Part shown: piece after piece, positions 9,803 through 19,900 of the stretch | Layout of the letters: each line of letters opens with the position of its first letter | How positions within the stretch are numbered: the stretch's first letter is position 1 | Assembly: GCA_003210275.1 (NCBI GenBank) | Contig: QCVU01000003.1 | Coordinates: 1 to 40,011 of the forward strand | DNA from: Prochlorococcus sp. AG-686-M10 | GTDB taxonomy: Bacteria; Cyanobacteriota; Cyanobacteriia; PCC-6307; Cyanobiaceae | Reading direction: 5' to 3' | Length of the DNA stretch: 40,011 bases | Notes under the pieces: model-generated | What the model saw: only the letters and a program-made list of their open reading frames with translations | What the model was told of the DNA's origin: nothing | Database searches by the model: none | Position numbers and translations under genes: made by a program

Positions 9803-10814
9803 AAAAAATTTTATACCAACTAACAAATTCTGTGACACCTTTTTCGATAGATGTATTAGGTTTGAAACTAATCCAATCTTCTAAGCTATGAGTATCAGCA
9901 GAGGTATTTTCAACATCACCAGGTTGCATAGGCATATATTTTCTTTTTGCTTTTAAACCAGTTGCTTTTTCTATAGCCTCAATATAATCCAATAATTGAG
10001 TTGGATTTGAATTCCCTATATTAAAAACTTTATATGGGGCCCAACTCGTGGAAGGGTTAGGTTTCATATGATTGAAATTTTTATCTGATTCAGGAGCTTT
10101 ATCTATAATTCTTGAAAGGCTTTCTACAATATCGTCAATATAAGTAAAGTCTCTAGTCATTTTGCCATGATTATAGATATTAATTTCTTCATTATTTAAT
10201 ATTGCTTTCGTAAAAAGAAATAATGCCATATCTGGTCTCCCCCAAGGACCATATACTGTAAAAAACCTTAATCCCGTAACAGGTAAATTATAAAGATGAC
10301 TGTAACTGTGGGCAATTAACTCATTAGCTTTCTTTGTTGCTGCATAAAGGCTTACAGGGTGATCTACATTATCATTCTCGTTAAAGGGTAATTTTTGATT
10401 TCCGCCATATACAGAACTACTAGAGGCAAATACAAGATGTTCAATTGAGTATTGTCGGGATAGTTCAATAATATTACCGAATCCCTCTAAATTTGCCTTT
10501 ATATAGGCTGATGGGTTTTCTAGTGAATATCTAACTCCAGCTTGTGCCGCAAGATTAACGACTTTTTTGGGTTGATGTGTTTTAAAAATTGTCTCTATTT
10601 TCTTATAGTTTTCTATATCTTCTTTAAAAAACGTAAAATCAACTTTTTCTATTTTTGAAATTTTATGAAGTTCTTCTAATCGGGCCTTTTTTAAATTTAT
10701 ATCATAATAAGAATTTAGATTATCAATGCCAATTACATTCTTTTTCGATTTAAGTAATCTTTTTGTTAAGTGATAACCTATAAATCCAGAAGAACCCGTA
10801 ATTAAAATAGTCAT
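9795..10814 (-). CDS. NAD-dependent epimerase, UDP-glucuronate 4-epimerase-like (CapI family)
   Basis: ITGSSGFIGYHLTKRLL; IDNLNSYYDINLKKARLEEL; VNLAAQAGVRYSLENP; GLRFFTVYGPWGRPDMALFLFTKAI. Confidence 0.92.
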   Translation of the reverse strand: MTILITGSSGFIGYHLTKRLLKSKKNVIGIDNLNSYYDINLKKARLEELHKISKIEKVDFTFFKEDIENYKKIETIFKTHQPKKVVNLAAQAGVRYSLENPSAYIKANLEGFGNIIELSRQYSIEHLVFASSSSVYGGNQKLPFNENDNVDHPVSLYAATKKANELIAHSYSHLYNLPVTGLRFFTVYGPWGRPDMALFLFTKAILNNEEINIYNHGKMTRDFTYIDDIVESLSRIIDKAPESDKNFNHMKPNPSTSWAPYKVFNIGNSNPTQLLDYIEAIEKATGLKAKRKYMPMQPGDVENTSADTHSLEDWISFKPNTSIEKGVTEFVSWYKIFYG

Positions 10815-11004
10815 TGATTAATATAAATATTAAATGAAATATCTAGTTTTTAAACAACATTACCATTAAATCTTATTTTAAAAGTAGATAAATCCATAAA
10901 TCTATATACTCTTGAAATTGTACTAAAAATTCTGAAATCAATATGCTTAATAGTATTATTAACTTAATAAAAAAGGATTACTAAAAAATTTATTATTAGA
11001 ATTA

Positions 11005-11883
11005 ATGTATACCGATAATTTAGCTACGAAAGGAATAATACTAGCGGGAGGAAAGGGATCAAGACTATACCCTATTACATTATCAACGAGTAAACAATTA
11101 TTAAATATTTTTGATAAGCCAATGATCTATTATCCTTTAACGACTCTAATGATGGCTGGTATAAGAAATATTCTGATAATTGTCAAGGAAAACAACATAG
11201 AAGCTTTTAAAGAATTATTAGGCAATGGCAATCATTTGGGAATAAATATTACATATAAAGTACAACCCAAACCAGAAGGGATAGCTCAAGCCTTTTTGAT
11301 TGGGGAAGAATTCATTAATAGAGATCCTGTCGCTTTAATTTTAGGAGATAATTTTTATTACGGAAAAGATTTATTCAATCAATTAAATCAATTGGGGAAA
11401 GAAAAAGAAGGAGGAACTGTCTTCGCATATAGAGTCTCAGATCCTGAGAGATATGGTGTACCAGAGTTTGATTGCAATGGTAAAGTTTTAAAAATTGTTG
11501 AGAAGCCATCAAAGCCAAAAAGTAACTATGCCATAACAGGTTTATATTTTTATGATTCAGAAGTTGTAGATATTGTGAAAACACTTAAACCATCCAAAAG
11601 GGGCGAACTAGAGGTTACAGATTTAAATCAAATTTATCTTAAAAAACATAAGCTGAATGTTTTATTAATGAGTAGAGGTATGACTTGGTTTGATACGGGA
11701 AATTTTGAATCATTATTTAATGCATCAAGTTTTGTTAAAGCTATTCAAGAAAGACAAGGTCTTAGAATAGGTTCTCCTGAAGAAGTTGCTTGGAGAAAGG
11801 GTTGGATTGATGATAATGATATAAAAAAGATTGGCAAATCATTTGCTAACAGTTATGGTGATTATTTGCAAAGCCTTATATAG
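11005..11883 (+). CDS. rfbA: Glucose-1-phosphate thymidylyltransferase
   Basis: GIILAGGKGSRLYPITLSTSKQLLNIFDKPMIYYPL; EGIAQAFLIGEEF; TWFDTGNFESLFNAS. Confidence 0.97.
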   Translation: MYTDNLATKGIILAGGKGSRLYPITLSTSKQLLNIFDKPMIYYPLTTLMMAGIRNILIIVKENNIEAFKELLGNGNHLGINITYKVQPKPEGIAQAFLIGEEFINRDPVALILGDNFYYGKDLFNQLNQLGKEKEGGTVFAYRVSDPERYGVPEFDCNGKVLKIVEKPSKPKSNYAITGLYFYDSEVVDIVKTLKPSKRGELEVTDLNQIYLKKHKLNVLLMSRGMTWFDTGNFESLFNASSFVKAIQERQGLRIGSPEEVAWRKGWIDDNDIKKIGKSFANSYGDYLQSLI

Positions 11884-11894
11884 AAATAAATTTT

Positions 11895-12485
11895 ATGGCT
11901 GATAATTTTTTAAAAAGTAAAAATGGTCAAATTATAAAAGGGCCTATTATATTATCAACAGAAACTTTCAAAGATGAAAGAGGATTATTTTATGAAAGCT
12001 GGAATATGAAGCTTTTTGATAAAGAAATTTCTAATAATATCAATTTTGTTCAAGATAATATTTCAACTTCAAATAAAGGAGTTTTAAGAGGATTACATTA
12101 TCAATTAGATCCTTTCTCACAAGGAAAACTAATACGTTGTATTAAAGGGTCTATTTTTGATGTAGTAGTCGATTTGCGAGAAGAATCTAAAACATTTTTA
12201 CAATGGGCATCCATAGAACTCTCAGATCGAAACTTCAAACAACTTTGGATTCCCATGGGTTTTGCTCATGGATTTCTTACAATTTCTGATGAGGTAATTG
12301 TGAACTATAAAGTTGATAATTATTGGGTTCCCAAAGCCGAGAGATCTATTAAATGGAATGATAAAAAAATTAAAATAAAGTGGCCTTTAAAAGAAAATGA
12401 TATTGAAATGCCCTATTTATCTAAAAAAGATGCTTCCGCACAATCAATATTAGAAGCAAAATCAAGAGGTGAATTTTTTAAATGA
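11895..12485 (+). CDS. rfbC: dTDP-4-dehydrorhamnose 3,5-epimerase
   Basis: DERGLFYESW; GVLRGLHYQLDPFSQGKLIRCIKGSIFDVVVDLR; WIPMGFAHGFLTISDEVIVNYKVD. Confidence 0.96.
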   Translation: MADNFLKSKNGQIIKGPIILSTETFKDERGLFYESWNMKLFDKEISNNINFVQDNISTSNKGVLRGLHYQLDPFSQGKLIRCIKGSIFDVVVDLREESKTFLQWASIELSDRNFKQLWIPMGFAHGFLTISDEVIVNYKVDNYWVPKAERSIKWNDKKIKIKWPLKENDIEMPYLSKKDASAQSILEAKSRGEFFK

Positions 12486-13399
12486 GGATTTTATTAATTG
12501 GTTCAAATGGTCAGCTTGGCAAATCAATAATTGAAAAAAAACCACATAACATCAATATAATTAAAACTTCAAAAGAAAAATTTAACTTGTTAGATCATAA
12601 AAAATGTAGATCTGAAATAATAAATTTAAAACCAGATTGGGTTGTAAATTGCGGAGCCTATACAAATGTTGATAGAGCAGAAAATGATAAAGAAAAAGCT
12701 ATAAAGATAAATGGCGAATCTTTAAAATATATATCCGAAGGACTATTAGAAACAGGTGGCAAATTAATTCACATTAGTACAGATTATGTATTTGATGGTA
12801 AAAGTAAAATACCTTACAAACCAACAGAAAAACCTATTCCGTTAAATGTATATGGTTACTCTAAGGTTATTGGTGAAAATCATGTCATAGATATTTTAGG
12901 GGATATTAATAAAGGCTTTATTATTAGAACAAGTTGGCTTATGTCCCCTTTTGGAAGTAATTTCGTTTCAAAGATTCTTAAGCTTATGAATTCTCAAAAT
13001 GAAATAAAAGTGGTAAATGATCAGTTTAGTTGTCCTACAACTTGCAAATCTTTATCAGATTTGTGCTGGAAATTTATCTTATATGATTTACAAAATATAA
13101 AGTTTCTTGATGATGGTCAATCTATCTATCACTTTTGTGATGATGGAATTACTAATTGGTACGAATTTTCACAAACTATCAGAAATTATGCTCTTGAATT
13201 GGGTCTAATAAAAAATCCTGCAATTATTAAACCAATTTCTTCAGCTGAATATAGAGCAGTTGCTAAGAGGCCAAAATATTCATTATTAGATTGTAGAGAA
13301 ACAATTGATAAATTTGAATTAGATACTATTGATTGGAGGATAAATCTTAGAAATTTGCTTAATTCTTTCTCTACTTCATCAGATAATTTTACTAATTAA
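12482..13399 (+). CDS. rfbD: dTDP-4-dehydrorhamnose reductase
   Basis: LLIGSNGQLGKSI; VNCGAYTNVDRAE; HISTDYVFDGKSKIPYKPTEKPIPLNVYGYSKVIGE; RTSWLMSPFGSNFV. ATGA-type overlap with rfbC. Confidence 0.95.
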   Translation: MRILLIGSNGQLGKSIIEKKPHNINIIKTSKEKFNLLDHKKCRSEIINLKPDWVVNCGAYTNVDRAENDKEKAIKINGESLKYISEGLLETGGKLIHISTDYVFDGKSKIPYKPTEKPIPLNVYGYSKVIGENHVIDILGDINKGFIIRTSWLMSPFGSNFVSKILKLMNSQNEIKVVNDQFSCPTTCKSLSDLCWKFILYDLQNIKFLDDGQSIYHFCDDGITNWYEFSQTIRNYALELGLIKNPAIIKPISSAEYRAVAKRPKYSLLDCRETIDKFELDTIDWRINLRNLLNSFSTSSDNFTN

Positions 13400-13435
13400 T
13401 AAATAAGAACTAATATAATTAAGAATAATAAATTT

Positions 13436-14500
13436 ATGAAAAATATTCTTGTTACTGGAGGCGCAGGATTTCTTGGATCTCATATTTGTACCTTACTTTT
13501 ACAAAATAATTACAAGTTAACTATTGTAGATTCTTTAATAAATAGTTCTCTAGGGGTAATTAGAAAAATTGAAAAATTAAGTTTGCCAAATAATATAAAC
13601 TCTTCAAATAAACTCAAATTTGTCCAGGCAGATTTAAGAGACTATAAAAGTATAAAAAATATATTCGAGGAAGCTAAATTAAAAAATTGTCCCTTTGATG
13701 GTGTTATACATCTTGCAGGATTAAAATCAGCTTCTGAATCTGTAGATCTACCTTTACTTTATTGGGATACAAATCTTATAGGGTCTATAAATTTATTCAA
13801 GATAATGGATTCTTACAATTGTAAAACAATAATTTTTAGTAGTAGTGCATCAATATATGGTTTAAGTAATAAACTTCCCTTTAAAGAAGAAAATATTGTT
13901 AAACCTATAAGCCCCTATGGCAATACTAAATCTGTTATTGAGAAGTTATTAAATGATTTGTACAAGAGTTCTGAGTCCAGCTGGAAAATAGTATGCTTAC
14001 GTTATTTTAATCCTATAGGTGCCCATCCATCTGGAGAAATAGGAGAGGATCCCAATGATCAGCCAAATAATATTTTTCCGCTACTAGTTAAAGTTGCGCA
14101 AGGCAAGATAAGTAAATTTAAGATTTATGGAAATGATTGGCCAACAAAAGATGGAACACCTTTAAGAGATTATATTCATGTCATGGATCTTGCAAAAGCA
14201 CATTTTTTAGCTTTTGAATATTTAGAGAAAAATGGAAATCAATACCTTGAAATGAATATTGGTACCGGAAAAGGAACAAGTGTTTTTGAATTAATTAAAA
14301 TTTTTCAGGAAGTAAATCAAGTTGAGATTCCATATATTTATGAAGATAGAAGAAAAGGAGATACTGCTGTTGTTTATGCAGATAACTTATTAGCTAGAAA
14401 AATATTAAATTGGCGTCCCGAGAGATCAATAGAAGAAATGTGTAGAGATGGTTGGAATTGGCAATTAAAAAATCCAAATGGTTATGGAGATAATTTATAA
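13436..14500 (+). CDS. galE: UDP-glucose 4-epimerase
   Basis: NILVTGGAGFLGSHICTLLLQ; HLAGLKSASESVDLPLLYWDTNLIGSINL; SSSASIYG; LRYFNPIGAHPSGEIGEDP; PTKDGTPLRDYIHVMDLAKAH. Confidence 0.96.
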   Translation: MKNILVTGGAGFLGSHICTLLLQNNYKLTIVDSLINSSLGVIRKIEKLSLPNNINSSNKLKFVQADLRDYKSIKNIFEEAKLKNCPFDGVIHLAGLKSASESVDLPLLYWDTNLIGSINLFKIMDSYNCKTIIFSSSASIYGLSNKLPFKEENIVKPISPYGNTKSVIEKLLNDLYKSSESSWKIVCLRYFNPIGAHPSGEIGEDPNDQPNNIFPLLVKVAQGKISKFKIYGNDWPTKDGTPLRDYIHVMDLAKAHFLAFEYLEKNGNQYLEMNIGTGKGTSVFELIKIFQEVNQVEIPYIYEDRRKGDTAVVYADNLLARKILNWRPERSIEEMCRDGWNWQLKNPNGYGDNL

Positions 14501-14690
14501 AAAATATTTCTATTTTATATCCATTATCTATAAATACAAATTTTAATTATTAATAATAAATTTTAAAAAATTGGAGTTTATATTTAATTTCTATTTTTTT
14601 TAATTAAAATTAATCCTTTTGATATTTAATTTATTAAGGATAAAATAAATCTCTAAAAATTAGATTATTTTACATGTTATTCTTATTTAA

Positions 14691-14705
14691 TGAATATCAT
14701 ATTCA
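14691..14705. promoter_or_regulatory. Perfect short inverted repeat TGAATAT-C-ATATTCA abutting the ATG of the 14706 gene
   Basis: Read directly: tgaatatcatattca then atg at 14706; 7-bp arms, 1-nt centre. Regulatory role not shown. Confidence 0.35.
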
Positions 14706-16073
14706 ATGATTCTAAAGGAATTAAATAATATTTACTTGAACAATATATCTTATTTGAAAAACAATATTGTTATCAGAATAATTCTATATTTTTCCTTTGC
14801 ATGCCTATTCTTTTATTTCATGCAAACTTATTCTCCATTAGGCATAAATTGGACTTCATACCACTATGAAAGAGTAGTTAATTCTATAAGAAATATATTT
14901 GAGAATCCCCAGTTGACATTATTTGGATATACTTCATGGTCAGATGTTATAGATGTAAGTAATTCTATTGAAAATAATATTGGAAAAATTTATATTGTTC
15001 CTATTATTACCTATGTTTTTCCAGCAATCCTCTATAAAATATTTGGAAATTTTGAATTTTTAAATTACGGTAGTCTTATTGATTACATTTTTATTTCTTT
15101 TACTGGCATTTTGATTTCTGAAATAGGTATTTTATTAATATCAGTTAGGAATAATATTGACTCAATTTTTTATGGAATTATTATATTTTTACTTTTTTTA
15201 ACGAGTCCTTGGACATATCGAATGATGTTAGCTCCTTGGTATGAAGTTGGATTTTTGGGGATTTATATTTGTAGTATTTATTTTTTTATAAAAAATAAAA
15301 TTAATATAGGATTGATTTTTTTATTCATTTCATTATCTATTCATTACATATGGGGATTTTTAATTTTTTCTTTTTTAATATTGACATTTTTAATAAATAT
15401 TATTTATAAGAATATTTTTAAAAATAATTTAGGGTATAGTTACCTTCCAAATGGGTTGCAAAATAGAGAAGGTTTTATTAAATATTCCCTTGTTTGTTTA
15501 TCATCATTTATATTACATTTTATAAGAGCAGCAGGCGTTAGATTAATTGGAATTAATTCATTAAATAGTGGAGTGTTAAATAGGATAGGAATAGATAACG
15601 TGAATAATATTCATCATGGGGGTTTACTAGGATCTTTGCAATTTCTTGGAGGTAATAGATATAGTTTATGCCTTAATAATAATATGGAAAAAACGTATAT
15701 TATGGAAAATTATATTAAGGTTTTTAACTGCTCATTGTCTATATCAACTATGGCTATTTTTGCACTTTTATCAATATTTGGATTATTTTTTTTACTTAAA
15801 GTTAATGTAAAAACAAAATCTATTTTACAGCCAATTGTTTGGTCATTTTTATTTTTTAGCTTTATATTCCAGCAAAGTTTTGCTGCGCATTTGCAAGGAC
15901 ATTCCTACGTATTTGGTTTTTTGTTTGCAGTCGGATTTACCTTTTTAATTAAATATCTATCAGAGATTTTAAAACTATCACAAATAAGTGAGAAAATTAT
16001 ATTATTACCTTTAATTTCTGGAGTAATTATTAATTCTATTAGAGTTTGTTATCTAACAGGTATAAATGGATAA
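14706..16073 (+). CDS. Polytopic membrane protein of unknown function, possible GT-C-like glycosyltransferase
   Basis: 455 aa with about 9-11 predicted hydrophobic segments by eye; no confidently recognised family motif. Confidence 0.55.
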   Translation: MILKELNNIYLNNISYLKNNIVIRIILYFSFACLFFYFMQTYSPLGINWTSYHYERVVNSIRNIFENPQLTLFGYTSWSDVIDVSNSIENNIGKIYIVPIITYVFPAILYKIFGNFEFLNYGSLIDYIFISFTGILISEIGILLISVRNNIDSIFYGIIIFLLFLTSPWTYRMMLAPWYEVGFLGIYICSIYFFIKNKINIGLIFLFISLSIHYIWGFLIFSFLILTFLINIIYKNIFKNNLGYSYLPNGLQNREGFIKYSLVCLSSFILHFIRAAGVRLIGINSLNSGVLNRIGIDNVNNIHHGGLLGSLQFLGGNRYSLCLNNNMEKTYIMENYIKVFNCSLSISTMAIFALLSIFGLFFLLKVNVKTKSILQPIVWSFLFFSFIFQQSFAAHLQGHSYVFGFLFAVGFTFLIKYLSEILKLSQISEKIILLPLISGVIINSIRVCYLTGING

Positions 16074-16077
16074 TTTT

Positions 16078-17232
16078 TTACTTTTTTGAGATTTTACATT
16101 CGTGTTCAATTTCTTTTAAACTTTCTATAATTTTTTCTAAAACCAATTCTTTGTCAATACCAAGCCATATTGGAATTCTTGATAATCTTTTATATATTGA
16201 TTCTGTGAATGGCAATTTTAAATTATCAGTTTTGTAAACTTTTCTTGAATATGGAGATAAATGTAGAGGTATGTAATGAAAAACTACCATAACACCTTTT
16301 TTACTCATTTTTTTAATAAACAAGTCTCTTTTAAAATTTGTTTGATGTATCAAATAAAAAATATGACCATTGTGTAATCTATCTTCTTGGTTACAAGGAA
16401 TCGAAACTATTCCATTTTCACTGTAGTCTTTTAACCCTTTATGGTAAAAATCCCAAATTTTTAATCTTTCTTTAGTTATCTCTTTAGCATTTTCCATTTG
16501 CGCTAATAAAAATGCTGCTGTTAGTTCACCCGGTAAAAATGAGGAACCAATATCTACCCAAGTATATTTGTCTGTTATTCCTCTATTGAATAAGCTACGA
16601 TTTGTTCCTTTCTCTCTAATAAATTCTGCTCTTTCAATGAACTTTTTATTTTTTATAAGTAAAGCTCCTCCTTCTCCAGCAAAAATATTTTTGGTTTCGT
16701 GGAAAGAGTAACAACCCAAATCACCAATATTACCAAGTGATTCTCCTTTGTATTTGGACATAATTCCTTGTGCGGCATCTTCAATAACTAACAAGTTATG
16801 TTTTTTTGCAATATTCAAAATTTCTTCCATATCACATCCAAACCCTGAATAATGAACTGGAACTATTGCTTTCGTTTTATGGGTAATTTCTTTTTCGATT
16901 AACTTGGTATCAATATTTAGTGTTAAAGGATTGATATCTATAAATATTGGTTTACCTCCTCTTAAAGCAAAAGCATTAGCAGTAGATACAAAAGTAAATG
17001 ATGGCATTATTATTTCGTCTCCTTCTTTTATATCAGCAAGAATTGCCGCTATTTCCAGAGCAGCAGTGCATGAATGTGTAAGCAAGGCACAGCTAGTAGA
17101 AGTATTTTTCTCTAGCCATTTTTTACATTCAGTTGTGAAATATCCATCCCCAGCAAGTTGGCCTAAATTATTAGCTTGATCTATATATTTTAATTCTTTG
17201 CCCGTAAGAAATGGCTTATTAAATGGGATCAT
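16078..17232 (-). CDS. rffA: dTDP-4-amino-4,6-dideoxygalactose transaminase-like (RffA/WecE, DegT/DnrJ/EryC1 family)
   Basis: MIPFNKPFLTGKELKYI; GDGYFTTECKKWLE; EGDEIIMPSFTFVSTANAFALRGGKPIFIDI; VIEDAAQGI; GCYSFHETKNIFAGEGGALL (PLP lysine). Confidence 0.93.
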   Translation of the reverse strand: MIPFNKPFLTGKELKYIDQANNLGQLAGDGYFTTECKKWLEKNTSTSCALLTHSCTAALEIAAILADIKEGDEIIMPSFTFVSTANAFALRGGKPIFIDINPLTLNIDTKLIEKEITHKTKAIVPVHYSGFGCDMEEILNIAKKHNLLVIEDAAQGIMSKYKGESLGNIGDLGCYSFHETKNIFAGEGGALLIKNKKFIERAEFIREKGTNRSLFNRGITDKYTWVDIGSSFLPGELTAAFLLAQMENAKEITKERLKIWDFYHKGLKDYSENGIVSIPCNQEDRLHNGHIFYLIHQTNFKRDLFIKKMSKKGVMVVFHYIPLHLSPYSRKVYKTDNLKLPFTESIYKRLSRIPIWLGIDKELVLEKIIESLKEIEHECKISKK

Positions 17233-17326
17233 AAATCTATCTAATCATTATTTACTTTAACAATGTATTCTATACTCATATATTTTTATAATTAATACAT
17301 TTAATACTATACTTTGATATTTTTCA

Positions 17327-17587
17327 ATGAAAGTTCCTGTTGTTGGATCAGATCTTTCAGCTTATTGAGCATGCATTGCACTCTTGGATAAAAATAAAGA
17401 AAATAAATTAAAAATTGATGTTATTGATATTGGTTTAAAGAAGTCTAATCAAATTCAAAATGATTGTGAGTTCTATAATTCAAAAGATTATAAAGGCAGC
17501 TTTTTCCCTTATGGAATAAATGATTATAAAAAATTAATTTTAAAACTTGTTCAAACTAAAAAATATAGTTTATTAAAACTAATATGA
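17327..17587 (+). pseudogene. Remnant of an NAD/FAD-binding (GMC-like) oxidoreductase N-terminus with an in-frame TGA
   Basis: ATG at 17327 reads MKVPVVGSDLSAY*ACIALLDKNKENKLKIDVIDIGLKKSNQ...; the same frame continues through the TGA at 17366-17368 to a stop after LLKLI. A Rossmann-like VVGSxLSAYxACxAL pattern crosses the stop. Confidence 0.6.
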
Positions 17588-18150
17588 GATTTTTTAATTT
17601 CCTTGTTTTTGCATAAAGTGGGAGAATTTTTCAATTAATATTTTTTTTGTATACATTTTTTGGTATTTTATTAAAATTTTGGAAATATATTTTTGGCAAT
17701 CAAGTGGAAAATCAGAAATCCCTTATTTTCTAGCATGTAGTTCTTACTTATCACTTTCAATTATATTTGGAATTAAAGTTTCTTATTAATTCGAAAAAAT
17801 TAATTTAGGATTTAGTTTTGTTATCTTAAAATTAAGATAAACCCTTTTGAGAAATTCTTTATTAAATAACCCTATTTGTCAATAAATTCAAAATAAAAAA
17901 GATAGATTTTATTTATATAAATTATTAACTTTGGAGAATTGAATTTCTCTAATTTAGAATTTTTAAAATTTAAGAATTATTTACTATATATTCAAAATAA
18001 TAAAAAACTTTAACAAAATTTTTTATAATTTAAAAAATAAAATAATGTATAGGGAATGAGTTTGATTAATATTATTGATTTAAATATATTTTAGTTATAA
18101 ATTAATATTAAAATATTTCATAAAATAGATCTTAAATAAAATAGATTATC

Positions 18151-19128
18151 GTGAAAAATAAATTAAGTCTCTCAATAGTTACAACCATTTATCAAAGTGA
18201 AAATACAATAAAATCATTTATAAATAAAATTGCCTACTGTGCTAACAAAAAATTTGGAGATAATTACGAAATAATAATAGTAAATGATGGTTCAACTGAT
18301 CAGGGCTTAAATATTGCTATAGAAGAGTCCAAACTATCTAATAAAATTAAAATTGTTGATCTATCCAGAAATTTTGGCCATCATAAAGCGATCATGGCAG
18401 GCCTTTCCTATTCTAATGGTGAATTAGTATTCCTTATAGATAGTGATTTAGAGGAAGACCCAGAATTATTATTTCTTTTTCTAAAAAAAATAGAGAATTA
18501 TAATGTTGATGTTATTTATGGTATACAGAAACAAAGAAAAGGGAAATTATTTGAGAGAGTTTCAGGTGAAATTTATTATAGATTATTTAACGCGATATCT
18601 AGAATAAACTTCCCTAAAAATGTTTTGACTGCAAGGCTCATGACTAGGAAATATGTTGATTCATTATTATTGTTCAAAGAATCTGAACTCTATTTATTAG
18701 GGATATGGCATATTACCGGATTCGAACAAATGCCTGTAAAAGTATCAAAAAAAAATAAGATATCTAGCACTTATACATTAAGAAATAAATTATCATTAGT
18801 AGTTAATAATATAACTTCATTTACTTATAGACCTCTAAAATTAATTTTCTATTTTGGCACAACTATAACCTTAATTTCTTTATTGTTTGGAATGATTCAA
18901 ATTTGTAGATACTTTTTATTAGGAAATACAATAATTGGTTGGACTTCTTTAATAGTCTCTATCTGGCTCTTTGGAGGCATTATTATTTCAATTCTAGGAA
19001 TATTAGGTATTTATCTATCAAAAGTATTTATGGAAGTAAAGAATCGTCCTCACCATATAGTTAAAAACACATACATTAATGGTTCAGTGTCTGATCTTAT
19101 ATGTAGAGTAAACATGAATAGACTCTAA
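18151..19128 (+). CDS. Family 2 glycosyltransferase with C-terminal TM pair (GtrB/DPM1/ArnC-like, polyprenyl-phosphate glycosyltransferase); GTG start
   Basis: LSLSIVTTIYQSENTI; IIIVNDGSTDQ; VDLSRNFGHHKAIMAGLSYSNGELVFLIDSDLEEDPELL; two C-terminal hydrophobic helices; IYLSKVFMEVKNRPHHIVK. Confidence 0.93.
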   Translation: MKNKLSLSIVTTIYQSENTIKSFINKIAYCANKKFGDNYEIIIVNDGSTDQGLNIAIEESKLSNKIKIVDLSRNFGHHKAIMAGLSYSNGELVFLIDSDLEEDPELLFLFLKKIENYNVDVIYGIQKQRKGKLFERVSGEIYYRLFNAISRINFPKNVLTARLMTRKYVDSLLLFKESELYLLGIWHITGFEQMPVKVSKKNKISSTYTLRNKLSLVVNNITSFTYRPLKLIFYFGTTITLISLLFGMIQICRYFLLGNTIIGWTSLIVSIWLFGGIIISILGILGIYLSKVFMEVKNRPHHIVKNTYINGSVSDLICRVNMNRL

Positions 19129-19135
19129 AGGAAAT

Positions 19136-19900
19136 ATGCAGGTTAACCCTTTGCATTATATTCTAAATGTAAATTGTTTAGAAGAACTAGATTTTCATTT
19201 AGTGAGAGAGAGATTACAATCTAATTCTCTTGTAATAATAAGGGGATTAATTTCAAAGTATGAAATAGAAAAATCAATTTTTAAAATTAAAAAGTATTTC
19301 AGAAAAGAAAATGATAATCCTACTATTGGCGAAAGTCCAAAAGACATTCAGAGGAATTTTCAAAAACTATTGGTTGGAGGTCATACACATAGTGGATTAT
19401 ATTTAACAAGATTATTTAGAACATTTTATAATCCCATGTGGGAAGAAGATATTTTTGAAATGCATAAAATTTATAAACTTATGATAAGAATCAGAAATTT
19501 ATGTTCTAACTACCCAGAGGAATTTGCTATCTCTAAGATTGAAGATAATGGCCTTTGGAGTGCTACAAGAATTCATCAATACCCTACAGGTGGAGGTTAT
19601 TTTACTAAACATAAAGATACAGTACTTACTAAAGTTTCAAAAGAAAATAATATAAGTTTTTATCAAGTAATTCTTAATATGACTAAATTAGGAAAAGACT
19701 TTGAGAGTGGCGGAGCTTTTGTTGAAATAGAAGGAAAGAAAATTATATTCGAGAAAGAGTTTGATATTGGAGATATAATTATCTATGATGAAAGGACTTT
19801 GCATGGAGTTGATGAAATTGATATTACAAAAAATCTAAATCTCGATACAATTTGTGGAAGAATTACTGCTTTCGTATCTCTGTACAAAGATATTAAATAA
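19136..19900 (+). CDS. Putative 2-oxoglutarate/Fe(II)-dependent oxygenase-like protein
   Basis: Jelly-roll-like pattern with candidate metal ligands H-K-D (YFTKHKDTV) and a distal H (DERTLHGVDE) followed by an R (ICGRITAFVSLY). Confidence 0.55.
   Translation: MQVNPLHYILNVNCLEELDFHLVRERLQSNSLVIIRGLISKYEIEKSIFKIKKYFRKENDNPTIGESPKDIQRNFQKLLVGGHTHSGLYLTRLFRTFYNPMWEEDIFEMHKIYKLMIRIRNLCSNYPEEFAISKIEDNGLWSATRIHQYPTGGGYFTKHKDTVLTKVSKENNISFYQVILNMTKLGKDFESGGAFVEIEGKKIIFEKEFDIGDIIIYDERTLHGVDEIDITKNLNLDTICGRITAFVSLYKDIK

Noticed and set aside
16046-16237. 63-aa plus-strand ORF
   Set aside because: Overlaps the end of the 14706 gene and is antisense to the transaminase C-terminus; spurious.
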